The notes under the pieces were generated by a model. The model did not search any database, was not told the DNA's origin, and saw only the letters and a program-made list of their open reading frames with translations. From positions 1-33,433 of the forward strand of contig JAJDAV010000077.1 in assembly GCA_029261695.1 (NCBI GenBank): 33,433 nucleotides of DNA, in the 5' to 3' direction. The stretch comes from Nitrospinaceae bacterium (GTDB lineage Bacteria; Nitrospinota; Nitrospinia; Nitrospinales; VA-1). Below, in pieces: positions 1 to 8,885 of the stretch (its first letter is position 1; each line of letters opens with the position of its first letter). Both the position numbers and the translations under genes were made by a program.

Positions 1-1523
1 TTCATATCGCGTTCTTCATCCTTAAGAGAAAAAAGCATTTGTGGGATAAATCCTGATTTCTGAGCCTTTTCCTGTATGGCTTTCAAGTCAATATTTTGTT
101 TATTGATTGACTCTTTCACCGACTCGTCTATCACTTCTTCCAGATCATCTGCACATCGCGCCGGCATTGTCAGGCTGACTTTATTGCCATTGGTTTTAAC
201 AACATGGACTTTTAAGTAGCTTGCCATTTCATTAAAAGAGTGAACCGGGCTAGCAGATTTCACTTCGGGTAATTTCAGTGCGCGCGCTTCGGGATAAATA
301 TCCGATAGATGCTTATCCAACAAAAACTGCCAGGGCAAATCAACATCGAGACGGTTTAGCATAGTTGTCAAGCCATGCAACGTACGCATTAAAAAAATCA
401 ACTGTGGAGGTGCGGCAGAGCGAAACCACCATTTCAAGTCCCCGACAATCTGATCAAAACGTTCACTCATCCTCCAATCTTTGACGTTGTAGGGAGCTTC
501 CACTAGAAAAGGTTCGAATAATACCGACATCAACGCAGGCAAGGTGGGGCGCAAGTCTTCCAACTTCTCAGGATCAAAACCCAACGCGATCAAACAGGAA
601 ACAGGATCGAGGTTTTCATGATCCCGTAAAGCGAGAATTATTCGCAATAATGCTAAACGCATATCGTCTGAAATTTCCAACACGCTGCCAAAATCGTAAA
701 GGATTAAAACAAAATAATCTTTTTTATATTGTCGAAAAGCCAGATTTGCGGGTTGCGGGTCTGCATGCACAAACCCATGACGAAAAAGCATATGAAAATA
801 ATGCTCCAGTAAAAGTCGTCCCATTGCCTGTTTTTGGGCAGGCATCATGGATTCGGCTTTATCAAGCCCAAAGCCCTCTTCCTTTTTTTGCACCAAGATG
901 TTTGGTTTACATAAATCTTCGAACACTTCAGGGATGACGATTCGCTCTAGAGGCTGAATTAATTTGCGATAGCGAATCTGATGCTTTAACTCTATTCTAT
1001 AGTCAAGTTCCTCACTAAAGTTTTCCCAGAATGCATCGCGGTAGCCATCCATTTTAAATCCCCATTTCGCAACTGGGCCAACTTTAGGCAGCCAACCCAT
1101 AATATCGAGCTCGGATTCAACAGAACTGGCAATTTCTGAATATTGAATTTTGACCGCCACCTCAGTTCCATCTTTGAGTTTCCCAAAATGAACCTGACCT
1201 AAGGAAGCAACTTTAGGATCTTCATCAAGTTTTTTGAAAAATGAAGAATCACCATAAGCTAAATTAAGAATTTCGGTAACTTCATGGAAAGGCATGGGAA
1301 CGATGGAATCCGTGAGGGATTCGCGGAGGGTATGATCATCGGAGTCCATAGTCATGAACTGTCCGATTTTGGTGGGCAAACCACGAGACTTACCCAGCAA
1401 CTCAACGAGGTATTTCTTGGCCCGTTGGTGCTGTTCTTCGGAAGTTGACGTTCTGATCTTCCTGGCTGCTAAGCCAAGCTTAAATAAGTTGGCCCCTCTT
1501 TTAAATAAAGATCCGAGTTTCAT
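1..1523 (-). CDS. ABC1/UbiB-family atypical protein kinase, C-terminus cut by window edge
   Basis: Reading the minus strand from an ATG at 1523 gives an open frame of 507 codons that runs off the window start without a stop, so the last residues are missing. The order of motifs is that of the ABC1/ADCK/UbiB family: KIGQ (the KxGQ motif) near residue 53, the Ala/Ser-rich loop ASLGQVH near 107, the lysine of VAVKIQ just after it, an EELDYR segment, HADPQPAN as catalytic loop and YDFGS as metal-binding DFG. Family members are atypical ATPases/kinases linked to ubiquinone synthesis or lipid homeostasis. The usual HADxHPGN loop here has Gln for His and Ala for Gly, while Asp and Asn are kept. No Shine-Dalgarno is obvious. 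The M16 protease gene ends 68 bases upstream on the same strand. The exact substrate cannot be inferred. Confidence 0.88.
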   Translation of the reverse strand, partial: MKLGSLFKRGANLFKLGLAARKIRTSTSEEQHQRAKKYLVELLGKSRGLPTKIGQFMTMDSDDHTLRESLTDSIVPMPFHEVTEILNLAYGDSSFFKKLDEDPKVASLGQVHFGKLKDGTEVAVKIQYSEIASSVESELDIMGWLPKVGPVAKWGFKMDGYRDAFWENFSEELDYRIELKHQIRYRKLIQPLERIVIPEVFEDLCKPNILVQKKEEGFGLDKAESMMPAQKQAMGRLLLEHYFHMLFRHGFVHADPQPANLAFRQYKKDYFVLILYDFGSVLEISDDMRLALLRIILALRDHENLDPVSCLIALGFDPEKLEDLRPTLPALMSVLFEPFLVEAPYNVKDWRMSERFDQIVGDLKWWFRSAAPPQLIFLMRTLHGLTTMLNRLDVDLPWQFLLDKHLSDIYPEARALKLPEVKSASPVHSFNEMASYLKVHVVKTNGNKVSLTMPARCADDLEEVIDESVKESINKQNIDLKAIQEKAQKSGFIPQMLFSLKDEERDM

Positions 1524-1591
1524 AAACTCAAGGGTAACTTATTAACCAAAAATATCAAACAGGAAGCTTGGGTAATTCTGTATCTAGCTTT

Positions 1592-4405
1592 CTAATTATT
1601 CGCATGCAAACTATTTTTAAACTGGCTGACCTCACTAATAACACCAGACGGGACTTCTTCTTTACTGCCTTTAGCCCTCATCAAAACTTCCAGCCGGGGT
1701 GTTTTCGAATCTAAAAATATTTTCTTGGCTTTTGAAATGATATCCTGTTTTTTCACATCTCTTACAGCTTGAATGAGTTTCTTTTTAAAGCCAAAGTCAC
1801 CCTCTTCATCAATAGCCAATCCATATAAATCTCCTAAAACCGCCGCAATACTATCGCCTTCTTTTTCCAAGCCAATAATTAAAGCCTGACGATGTCGTTC
1901 AAACTCCTGATCGGTAAGTTTCTCAAATACTTTTTCCGTACTTTTCAACCAGGTGTTGACCCGTTTGCTCATTTCAAATGGCCCATGAGTGGAAGACTGA
2001 ATTACTAATCTAAAATATATACGGTCTTCAATTCTTTGTTGAAAGCTCCAAACGATATACCCCAATTGTTGATTGGTACGCATTTGTGTATAAAAATCAC
2101 TCTCAATCACTGAAGCGATCAATGAAACTTGCGCCTGAAGTGCTGGATTTTTTTCACCCACTTGAATGGCATAGGCCAAAGAGTTGTTATTATCTTCAAC
2201 CTCACGAGAGAAACGGAATCGCTTCCCATCAGGCATGGTTTCAACTACCTGTTCAAAACGCTCTTCTTTAGGGAGCGGCTTACTTTGGAGAGAATCTAAA
2301 AGTATTTTAGTGCTTTCAATTGCTTTTTCATCATTGTAGTTACCATGAATCATTCCCGTTATATAAACTTTTTCATAGAGCCTTTTGGCATAACTTTTAA
2401 CATCATCTAAAGACAAAGGCATCAATGCCTCAAGCTTTTGCTCTTCAGTGTATTGCTCATCCAACAACATCAGCCAATTATAATATCCGCCGCGAGAATA
2501 TGCCTGACCCAGCTTGCGATTCTTCAGTCCTCGCACCATAGCCTCTTTGATATTGTTAAATTTTTGTGAATCGATATTTATTTCCATTAAATTTCGAGTG
2601 ACTAGTTTGAGCAAATCCGTAATTCTTTCAGAGTAGCCACCGATCGTAAGTACAACACCCTTCTTCCCAATGGAAAGTGAATACGACAACCCAGCCATTT
2701 GAATAGGATAAACAAGCTCATTCAACCCTTCACTAACAGCGGCCTCATATAGTTTGGCAAGCTGCAAGTTTTTAGGACTACGGTATGTATGAGGAGTCTC
2801 AATTTGATAAGTCAAATAAACCTTAGGTTGTTTGAACCGATGATCGTACTTAAACCATACTTTAGCCATGGAATCATCACGCACAAGATGAGGGTCTTCA
2901 TCAATCAGTTTTAAATTATAAGGGATGAACTCATTTTTCGCGGGATAGGAAATTCCTGCTAACTTTGCGGGGCTTGCAAGCTTTTTAAACGCCTCTCCCT
3001 TAATTCTTCGCAAGGAATATTCCGCATCATAGTAGGGAGCTTTCTTATCAACCTCTGCCGAGTTATGACTAAGAACAACCATAGCGTTCTCTGGCACAAG
3101 AGAATTAAGAACAGCCTTATAGGCTTCAGGCTCATAATCCTTTAATAAAAAGGGTAATTCTTCAATTTCATTCAACGAATAATCATGCATTAAAGCAGCT
3201 TTGCTGGCAATAAATCCCATCCCTTCATCTGGGTTCTTCCAATCAAAATTTATTTGGGCCATAGCCTGAGCTTGATCAAAAGTATATTTTTCTATTGCAT
3301 GCTTTTTAACCATATCAATATATGAAAACACCATTTCCAAAATCCGCTCGTACTCGGCCAACCCTTTTTTCGTCAACGAAATACTAATACCAAAGGAGTT
3401 TATGTTTGGGTGACTGTTCCCACCCCCAGCACTCAACCCTAATACCAGGCCCTCTTCCTTTAGTTTAGAAAGCAGCGAACCTTTACCTTCATAACCCAGA
3501 ACCGACCCAACCACCGAAGCCGGCTTACTTCCCTTATGATCCAACAAGCGGATGGTGGGAAAATCAATTTCAAGTGATCGAACATCTTTAATGGTTTTTA
3601 TTTTCAACAGACGATATTCATTTACCAGAGGTTTTCGAAACTCAGAAGAAACTTCTGGAACCTTAACCGGGCGGTTTTCAATGCTAGAAAAATATTTTTT
3701 CGCTTTTGCAGCCAGGGCTTCATGAGAGGCATTCGATATCAAAGCCAACTTCATATTATTTGCAGCATAATATTTAGCGTAAAAATCTAATAGGTCCGGA
3801 CGATTATCACCAGCAAGTGTATTTTTATCACCCGTACCAAATTGTGCCAGAGGATGGCCTGGCTCAGAAATCAGGTTTGCAACAAAATTGCCTCTCCAAC
3901 CATCATTGAGCTTGTTTTTTTCATGCTCGTTATTTACAGCCTTAACTTCTCTTGCAGCATAAGTTTTATCAAACAAAGGGGCTTTGAAGAAATCACTAAA
4001 CCGATCCAATGCTTCATCGAATCCCTCATGTGACACTTGAAAAAAATAATTCGTTATATTGCCACTTGTATAGGCATTACTCCCACCTGAATGCTCATCA
4101 AGGTATTTTTTGTAGGAACCCACTTCAGGGTACTTTTTCGTCCCAAGAAACAACATATGCTCTAGATAATGAGCCAAGCCTTGTTTTTCTTTGGGGTCAT
4201 GCAAATGCCCTACTCCCACCGCTAATCCCGCTGCACTACGATGCACATCAGGATCAGAAACCAATAACACATCCAATCCATTTTCAAGTGTCAGGGTTTT
4301 TATTACGCGCTTATCCCCTTTAATCGCATCCGCAGTGGAAACTAATAAAGACAAGACAAACACTAAAGCCAACACAGCTTTACAATCAATGAGTTTTCTA
4401 ACCAC
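1592..4405 (-). CDS. Exported pitrilysin/insulinase-type M16 zinc metalloprotease
   Basis: 937 aa, close to the roughly 960 of pitrilysin. The start is GTG with a good ribosome site (GGAGG six bases upstream). A signal peptide is evident: basic start, hydrophobic run of about residues 10-24, and a likely cut after Ala27 (TADA). The inverted zinc motif HxxEH is intact at H79-E82-H83, and the third ligand is E160 in the NNEH segment, 81 residues on, as in insulin-degrading enzyme. The rest is the long multi-domain M16A body, with an inactive C-terminal half containing the QLGYIVWS segment. It should be a periplasmic endopeptidase degrading peptides or small proteins. It lies between a histidine kinase gene (167 bases upstream) and the ABC1 kinase gene (68 bases downstream), all on the minus strand. 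Confidence 0.95.
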   Translation of the reverse strand: MVRKLIDCKAVLALVFVLSLLVSTADAIKGDKRVIKTLTLENGLDVLLVSDPDVHRSAAGLAVGVGHLHDPKEKQGLAHYLEHMLFLGTKKYPEVGSYKKYLDEHSGGSNAYTSGNITNYFFQVSHEGFDEALDRFSDFFKAPLFDKTYAAREVKAVNNEHEKNKLNDGWRGNFVANLISEPGHPLAQFGTGDKNTLAGDNRPDLLDFYAKYYAANNMKLALISNASHEALAAKAKKYFSSIENRPVKVPEVSSEFRKPLVNEYRLLKIKTIKDVRSLEIDFPTIRLLDHKGSKPASVVGSVLGYEGKGSLLSKLKEEGLVLGLSAGGGNSHPNINSFGISISLTKKGLAEYERILEMVFSYIDMVKKHAIEKYTFDQAQAMAQINFDWKNPDEGMGFIASKAALMHDYSLNEIEELPFLLKDYEPEAYKAVLNSLVPENAMVVLSHNSAEVDKKAPYYDAEYSLRRIKGEAFKKLASPAKLAGISYPAKNEFIPYNLKLIDEDPHLVRDDSMAKVWFKYDHRFKQPKVYLTYQIETPHTYRSPKNLQLAKLYEAAVSEGLNELVYPIQMAGLSYSLSIGKKGVVLTIGGYSERITDLLKLVTRNLMEINIDSQKFNNIKEAMVRGLKNRKLGQAYSRGGYYNWLMLLDEQYTEEQKLEALMPLSLDDVKSYAKRLYEKVYITGMIHGNYNDEKAIESTKILLDSLQSKPLPKEERFEQVVETMPDGKRFRFSREVEDNNNSLAYAIQVGEKNPALQAQVSLIASVIESDFYTQMRTNQQLGYIVWSFQQRIEDRIYFRLVIQSSTHGPFEMSKRVNTWLKSTEKVFEKLTDQEFERHRQALIIGLEKEGDSIAAVLGDLYGLAIDEEGDFGFKKKLIQAVRDVKKQDIISKAKKIFLDSKTPRLEVLMRAKGSKEEVPSGVISEVSQFKNSLHANN

Positions 4406-4445
4406 AACTAACCTCCGATATCGGGGAATTTTTTATCAATGGACT

Positions 4446-4474
4446 CTGCAAATGCAGTTTACTAATTAATTATA
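4446..4474 (-). promoter_or_regulatory. Possible promoter and palindrome upstream of the M16 protease
   Basis: On the minus strand a perfect -10 hexamer TATAAT lies at 4474-4469, about 65 bases before the GTG start of the protease. The -35 region at 17-18 bases upstream is poor. Just downstream of the -10 is a 12-base palindrome, CTGCAAATGCAG, at 4446-4457, which could be an operator or a chance palindrome. This rests only on motif matching. Confidence 0.25.
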
Positions 4475-4572
4475 TCGACATAGTCCAGATTAAATAGTTA
4501 ATTTTTTTTAATCTTCTTTAGGGAGATTTCAGAGAAATACTTTTGTTATTAGGGAAGAGTTTAAAAATGAAA

Positions 4573-5748
4573 CTAATATTTTCGGTGGGTAAACTTAAAA
4601 CTGACTCCTTTACCTATTTCCGAATCTAGACTAATCACCCCATCAAATTCGGTAATAATTTTCTTAACAATCGCCAGCCCAATCCCAGTACTTCCTTTTT
4701 TTGGTTCATCGCCCATAGTGTTAAACAACTGGAAAATTTTTTCATGGAACATAGGAGCAATGCCAGGACCATCATCTTTTATTTCAAACTCGAAATCCTC
4801 TTCATTTTCTTGAACAGAGATAATTATATGCCCATTTTTTTTATCATGATGTTTAACAGAGTTACCAATAAGGTTTGATAGTACCTGTTTTAATTTTGTT
4901 CTATGAGAGGTAATGATTGGTAGTTTTTCGGAATATTCAATTATAAACTGTGACGGAACCACCAACTCATCAACAATCTCATCTAAAAGCAATTTCAAAT
5001 CGACCTTTTTCATCTCCGAATTTTTGCTTATAGCCTTTGAATATGTAAAAATTCCTTCAATCATCTTGTCCATCCTGGAAACTCTTTCCTGAAGAGAAAC
5101 CAAATGTTCTTCCACACTTTCATTCATCACATCGCCCAAATCTTCCTTAATCCATTCCGCCAGATGAGTAATACCTCTAAGCGGTGCTCTAAGATCATGA
5201 GAAACTACATAGGCAAATTGTTCCAATTCTTTATTAACTCTATTTACTTCATTAAGCATGCCGTTTAACTCAACCTCTTTATTTGCCAGTTCTTTTTTAA
5301 TCGTTTTGAACTTCGAAATTTGCTTACTGGCATCGGTTAGATCTTGTAAAGTAAAAAGGGCATAAATATCATTAGTATCTTTATCGGTGATAGAAGTAAT
5401 CATTGTCTGTTGGGTTTGAAAAGTACCATCGCCAAGGGGACAAGGAATAAGATATTCATGAAATTTTGAAGAAAATATTACAGGGGGTCCACCCTTGAAA
5501 ATAGAATCAATCCGGGAGGCATATTTGGCTTGCTTCAAAATCGGAAAATTATCTAACACCGATTGGTGCAATATATTTTCTCTAAGAACACCTGTCCACC
5601 GTTCAAGGCAAGAATTCCAAAACAAAACAGAGTAGTCTTTCCGTAGAATAAAAACCCCTACCGGGACTAAATCTAGAAAACTAAAATTCTGAGAAATAAA
5701 TTCTTCTTCACTTTTTTTGCGGAGACCCATTAGATTACCAAAAGTCAA
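4573..5748 (-). CDS. Soluble PAS-domain sensor histidine kinase
   Basis: 391 aa with no membrane segment. Residues about 25-140 form a PAS-like sensor domain, 145-178 a coiled-coil linker, then a HisKA dimerisation domain with the phospho-acceptor H184 (SHDLRAPL) and a HATPase domain with N296 (NLIGNS), DDGPGI and GSTGIGLAI boxes. The motifs look complete, so an active kinase is expected. I favour a TTG start: it overlaps the stop of the CheC-like gene (TTGA) and has AGGTGA five bases upstream. An in-frame ATG at 5730 is the alternative but has a weaker ribosome site. It is the last gene of a receiver/CheC/kinase unit, so its partner is probably the CheY-like protein encoded at the head of that unit. 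Confidence 0.93.
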   Translation of the reverse strand: MTFGNLMGLRKKSEEEFISQNFSFLDLVPVGVFILRKDYSVLFWNSCLERWTGVLRENILHQSVLDNFPILKQAKYASRIDSIFKGGPPVIFSSKFHEYLIPCPLGDGTFQTQQTMITSITDKDTNDIYALFTLQDLTDASKQISKFKTIKKELANKEVELNGMLNEVNRVNKELEQFAYVVSHDLRAPLRGITHLAEWIKEDLGDVMNESVEEHLVSLQERVSRMDKMIEGIFTYSKAISKNSEMKKVDLKLLLDEIVDELVVPSQFIIEYSEKLPIITSHRTKLKQVLSNLIGNSVKHHDKKNGHIIISVQENEEDFEFEIKDDGPGIAPMFHEKIFQLFNTMGDEPKKGSTGIGLAIVKKIITEFDGVISLDSEIGKGVSFKFTHRKY

Positions 5749-6359
5749 CTTTCACCTAAGCTATCGCCAAATGCATCAATGGCACCAATTAAAACCTCTA
5801 GAGAACCAACACTAAAGACCAAAATAACTTCCCCTTGAACCTCAAGGTTTTCTACCGAAAAATGAGCTTTCGCAAAAATAATAGAACAATTTGTATCACC
5901 TACATGAGAGGCAACTAGACTGTGGATGGCATCTTCAGCATAATTGGGAACTGAATAATCCAGTCTTTGTTTAAAAAAATTGGTGATTGAACCCATTACG
6001 GAATTGATAATTATATTTCCAACTTCTGACAAGGTGTCGACCGTCACTGAATCCAGTTCAGGAGATCCTTGCTCTTCTCCAGTTAGAGCTGCAACCAAAT
6101 TTTGAGCGCTCTGCGGGGGAAACGCAAGCATGGTATTTCCCGATATTGATCCATCGAACTTTTGATTCACTGTTGAAACATTTTTGGGGCCAAATTTTTC
6201 TGCCTGTTCCTTAAGCTCCTTCAAAGTTAAAACTTCAATCTGAGGAACCCTGATCTTGATTTGGCAATCAAGCATTTGATTTAAAGTGTCAGCCCCCTTT
6301 CCCACTCCTATATTAAATATTTCACCCAGAGCATCAATTTGATCTTCAGTTAAAATCAT
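5745..6359 (-). CDS. CheC-like CheY-phosphate phosphatase
   Basis: 204 aa. Both copies of the CheC active-site signature (acidic-x2-N followed 23 residues later by P) are visible: E13/N16/P39 in DALGEIFNIGVGKGADTLNQ and E112/N115/P138 in DTLSEVGNIIINS. CheC proteins remove phosphate from CheY-type receivers and often work with a deamidase partner, CheD, which is absent here. The start codon overlaps the stop of the receiver gene (TAATG), and its own stop overlaps the TTG start of the kinase gene, so all three are translationally coupled. With no chemotaxis genes nearby, it probably resets the phosphorylation of the adjacent receiver. That function is inferred; the family assignment is firm. 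Confidence 0.9.
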   Translation of the reverse strand: MILTEDQIDALGEIFNIGVGKGADTLNQMLDCQIKIRVPQIEVLTLKELKEQAEKFGPKNVSTVNQKFDGSISGNTMLAFPPQSAQNLVAALTGEEQGSPELDSVTVDTLSEVGNIIINSVMGSITNFFKQRLDYSVPNYAEDAIHSLVASHVGDTNCSIIFAKAHFSVENLEVQGEVILVFSVGSLEVLIGAIDAFGDSLGES

Positions 6360-6727
6360 TAGGGCTTCCCCCCTTCCAAAATTCCTTCCAGTGCTTGTTT
6401 CATCTGACTTTGATTGAAAGGTTTATTTAGAAATACTTTCGCTCCCAAGGCAAGGCATTGCTCTCTTACAGGGGTCTGTATGTCTGAAGTAAGAACAATT
6501 ACAGGGATTTTTGATCCTTGTTCTTGTAATGTTTTAAGAACCTCGAAACCATCCACTTCTGGCATTACCAAATCACTAAATATTATATCTGGTTTATGCT
6601 CTGCAACTTTCTCCAAACCAATTTTGCCGTTTTCTGCTTCTATAATTTCAAAGCCTTCGTTTTTCAAAAATTTAATGATAATTTTTCGCTGAAAATTTGA
6701 GTCCTCAATAACTAACGCTAAAGCCAT
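6359..6727 (-). CDS. Single-domain CheY-like response regulator
   Basis: 122 aa, exactly one receiver domain with no output domain. The acidic pocket E8-D9, phospho-acceptor D52 (FSDLVMPEVDG), switch T80 and conserved K102 (NKPF) are all present, so it should accept phosphate. It starts a tightly coupled unit with the CheC-like phosphatase and the PAS kinase. The expected cycle is phosphorylation by the kinase and dephosphorylation by the CheC-like protein. The output must be a protein interaction, because there is no DNA-binding domain. The EamA transporter gene ends 25 bases upstream on the same strand and may share the transcript. Confidence 0.93.
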   Translation of the reverse strand: MALALVIEDSNFQRKIIIKFLKNEGFEIIEAENGKIGLEKVAEHKPDIIFSDLVMPEVDGFEVLKTLQEQGSKIPVIVLTSDIQTPVREQCLALGAKVFLNKPFNQSQMKQALEGILEGGKP

Positions 6728-6752
6728 CTTTAAATTCCCATTTCAAAGTGAG

Positions 6753-7646
6753 TCAAAGTCCAATAAGAAATATCCCAACAATTACTAATCCGCCAGCAAT
6801 TAGTCGTTGACGACCAAAAGGTTCATCTAGCTTCCAGCACCCCCAATAAACAACCATCAGAACGCTAATTTGCCTTAGAGAGACGACCGCGCTCACCGAT
6901 TCATATTGTAATACCACACAAATCAATCCATACGAACCCAACGTGGCTAAAGCGCCTAGTAAACCCTTTAGCCATTCATTTTTCCAAAGTTCAAGTATTT
7001 CAGTTTTTGCATGGTTTGAAAATAAATATGTATTGCATAGAATAAAACCAATTGTTGCCTCCATAAAAAAGAATGCTGCTCCATTTATGAAAGGCTGGTC
7101 AGGATAATGAGCGTAAAATAATTCCATCCCCCTTTTGTCAATGAGGCTATAACATACAACCATTGTCAAGGTATAAAATGCCCAGCGAAGATCATTGTGT
7201 TGAATAGCATGCCAAAGGTTTTTGAATCCGGTAATAAGGTGTCCATCAAAATGCAGAATGTAGATTGCAGATATAATGATTAATATTGCTAAAAGCATTA
7301 TTGGAGTCAGTTTTTCCCCTAACAGCAGCCAAGCAAAAATGGGCACAAACACGGGGGCCGATCTGGCGATGGGGTATACATATGATATATCTTGAGTTTT
7401 ATAGGCGCGTGACAGACATAAAATATAGACCCCATGAACGATTCCTGAGAGGATAGCCCATAGAAGCAATTCCTGATTCCAAATGGAAAGCCCAATCCAG
7501 TTCAGAGTTATAACTCCCATAAGGATTAGCCACATACCTTTCAATCCAGAAAAAAACTGGGAATTTTTGCTGGTCTGAGTCAAAATATTCCAAAAAGAAT
7601 GCAATATACTGGAAAAAATGATCAGACTGATGCTCTCTACCGACAC
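6753..7646 (-). CDS. EamA-family (drug/metabolite transporter superfamily) membrane transporter
   Basis: 297 aa made of about ten hydrophobic segments in two similar halves, the classic EamA duplication. A YVYPIARSAPVFVPIFAW segment sits at the end of the first half and a related VSAVVSLRQISVLMVVYWG segment in the second. The start is GTG, with AAGG about eight bases upstream. Members export or import small metabolites, but the substrate cannot be told from sequence. It is divergent from the VOC gene, with only 24 bases between the two starts, so their promoters must overlap. Downstream on the same strand, 25 bases away, is the receiver/CheC/kinase unit, which may be co-transcribed. Confidence 0.9.
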   Translation of the reverse strand: MSVESISLIIFSSILHSFWNILTQTSKNSQFFSGLKGMWLILMGVITLNWIGLSIWNQELLLWAILSGIVHGVYILCLSRAYKTQDISYVYPIARSAPVFVPIFAWLLLGEKLTPIMLLAILIIISAIYILHFDGHLITGFKNLWHAIQHNDLRWAFYTLTMVVCYSLIDKRGMELFYAHYPDQPFINGAAFFFMEATIGFILCNTYLFSNHAKTEILELWKNEWLKGLLGALATLGSYGLICVVLQYESVSAVVSLRQISVLMVVYWGCWKLDEPFGRQRLIAGGLVIVGIFLIGL

Positions 7647-7670
7647 TGAATAACCTTATATTATGTTTTT

Positions 7671-8015
7671 ATGAATATCGCTTTTGTATCTTACTCTGTC
7701 ACCGACCTCAATCGTGCTGTAAGATTCTACCAAAAGGTTTTAGGAATAGAACCTTTGATTCTTAGGGAGGACTGGGCAGAATTCAAACTTGATGGCCAAC
7801 GGTTAGCTTTACAAAAAGTAAAAACGGTCCAATCGGAAAACTCAGGGGCTACAATTTACTTTATTGCAAACCCCTTTGAAGACTGCGTTGATCGCTTGCA
7901 AACATTGGGCGTCACAGTATTTGGGTCGCCTGAGGTCCACTCCTATGGCAAATTAGCTCGATTTAAAGACCCCGATGGTAATATTTTTGGCCTCTATGAA
8001 CCACCGATTAAATAA
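7671..8015 (+). CDS. VOC-superfamily (glyoxalase/bleomycin resistance-like) protein
   Basis: 114 aa, the size of a single two-module VOC protein. The opening (VTDLNRAVRFYQKVLGI) is the standard first beta-alpha-beta unit, and KDPDGNIFGLYEPP at the end is the typical C-terminal module with a Glu that usually binds metal. The metal-binding His normally found in the first strand is not obvious (VSYSV occupies that place), so metal use and catalysis are uncertain. Members include glyoxalases, dioxygenases, epimerases and binding proteins, and no specific reaction can be assigned. It is transcribed away from the EamA gene, and moaC starts 96 bases downstream on the same strand. Confidence 0.85.
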   Translation: MNIAFVSYSVTDLNRAVRFYQKVLGIEPLILREDWAEFKLDGQRLALQKVKTVQSENSGATIYFIANPFEDCVDRLQTLGVTVFGSPEVHSYGKLARFKDPDGNIFGLYEPPIK

Positions 8016-8111
8016 TTCTATTAACTGCTTATATTTTATTGAGGCTCACGCTATCAAATTTAACCTATAACGGTTGCTCCCATTACTTTAGTTGAGGTAC
8101 AATCAATTTAT

Positions 8112-8621
8112 ATGAATAATCCACTGACTCATTTTAATGAAGAAGGCCGCGCTCGCATGGTCGATGTTTCCGACAAAGGGATCACTTCGCGCAAAGCGGT
8201 AGCGACAGGAAAAATATATTTAGAACCCGAAACCCTTCGTCTTATTAATGAGGGACAAATTAAAAAAGGCGATGTTTTGGCAGTAGCCCAGGTTGCGGGA
8301 ATCATGGGAGCGAAAAAATCCCATGAAATCATCCCAATGTGCCACCCCCTTTTGTTAACAGGGATTGATATCAGTTTCGAGAAGCATCAGGACCCTGATC
8401 CAGAATCGGGATTATGTTCAATAACCATCACTGGAACGGTGAAGGTGACAGGACAGACAGGTGTAGAAATGGAAGCCTTAACAGCAGTATCCACAGCTGC
8501 ATTGACTATATATGATATGTGCAAGGCAGTGGATAGAGGCATGTACTTCGATAAAATTGGTTTGATCCATAAATCCGGTGGCAAATCCGGCATTTACGAG
8601 AAAGAAGTTGTCGGCCAATGA
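8112..8621 (+). CDS. moaC: Cyclic pyranopterin monophosphate synthase MoaC
   Basis: 169 aa, normal length. It carries the MoaC hallmarks: N-terminal [18 protein letters not shown] with the conserved Cys-His, [10 protein letters not shown], and [11 protein letters not shown] with the catalytic Asp and Lys. MoaC, acting after MoaA, rearranges the GTP-derived 3',8-cyclo intermediate to cyclic pyranopterin monophosphate in molybdenum cofactor synthesis. The start at 8112 fits the family N-terminus ([15 protein letters not shown] resembles the Escherichia coli protein). A GAGG lies rather far upstream, about 14 bases. A possible -10 (TACAAT, 8098-8103) is so close that a nearly leaderless transcript is conceivable. 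moaD overlaps by four bases (ATGA). No moaA is present in the window. Confidence 0.97.
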   Translation: MNNPLTHFNEEGRARMVDVSDKGITSRKAVATGKIYLEPETLRLINEGQIKKGDVLAVAQVAGIMGAKKSHEIIPMCHPLLLTGIDISFEKHQDPDPESGLCSITITGTVKVTGQTGVEMEALTAVSTAALTIYDMCKAVDRGMYFDKIGLIHKSGGKSGIYEKEVVGQ

Positions 8622-8869
8622 TCACCGTAAAATATTTCGCTAGCCTCAGAACTATTGCAGAAATGGAGGAGGACCGTATTGAAGTTGAAAATTCCATCTC
8701 CATGGATCAATTGAGTGATATTATTTCAAAAACATCCCCTAAAATGGGAGAGTTTATCCGGGATAAAAAAGTAATGATCTCGGTCAATCAGGAAATGGCT
8801 GATTCAGACACTATCATTCACGATGGTGATGAAGTGGCATTTCTTCCTCCATTTTCAGGTGGGTCTTAA
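8618..8869 (+). CDS. moaD: Molybdopterin synthase small subunit MoaD, with an extra C-terminal serine
   Basis: 83 aa, a ubiquitin-fold sulfur carrier. The start ([14 protein letters not shown]) and [14 protein letters not shown] are typical of MoaD. MoaD is adenylated and thiocarboxylated on the terminal Gly of its Gly-Gly tail and inserts sulfur into cPMP with MoaE. Here the frame does not end at Gly-Gly: one TCT (Ser) codon follows before TAA, giving GGS. As read, the carrier would need trimming by a protease, or an edited base, to be active. The ATG overlaps the moaC stop, and moaE follows after 16 bases, so the gene lies in a normal moaCDE unit. Confidence 0.93.
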   Translation: MITVKYFASLRTIAEMEEDRIEVENSISMDQLSDIISKTSPKMGEFIRDKKVMISVNQEMADSDTIIHDGDEVAFLPPFSGGS

Positions 8870-8885
8870 AACTTAAAGGGTTGTT

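Noticed and set aside
650-937. Plus-strand open frame of 95 codons
   Set aside because: It lies antisense inside the ABC1 kinase gene, whose motifs confirm the minus strand.
4009-4469. Plus-strand open frames of 104 and 92 codons
   Set aside because: Antisense shadows of the N-terminal region of the M16 protease.
8016-8111. Possible Moco riboswitch before moaC
   Set aside because: The gap is only 96 bases with no multi-stem structure visible, and a promoter-like -10 lies just before the ATG.
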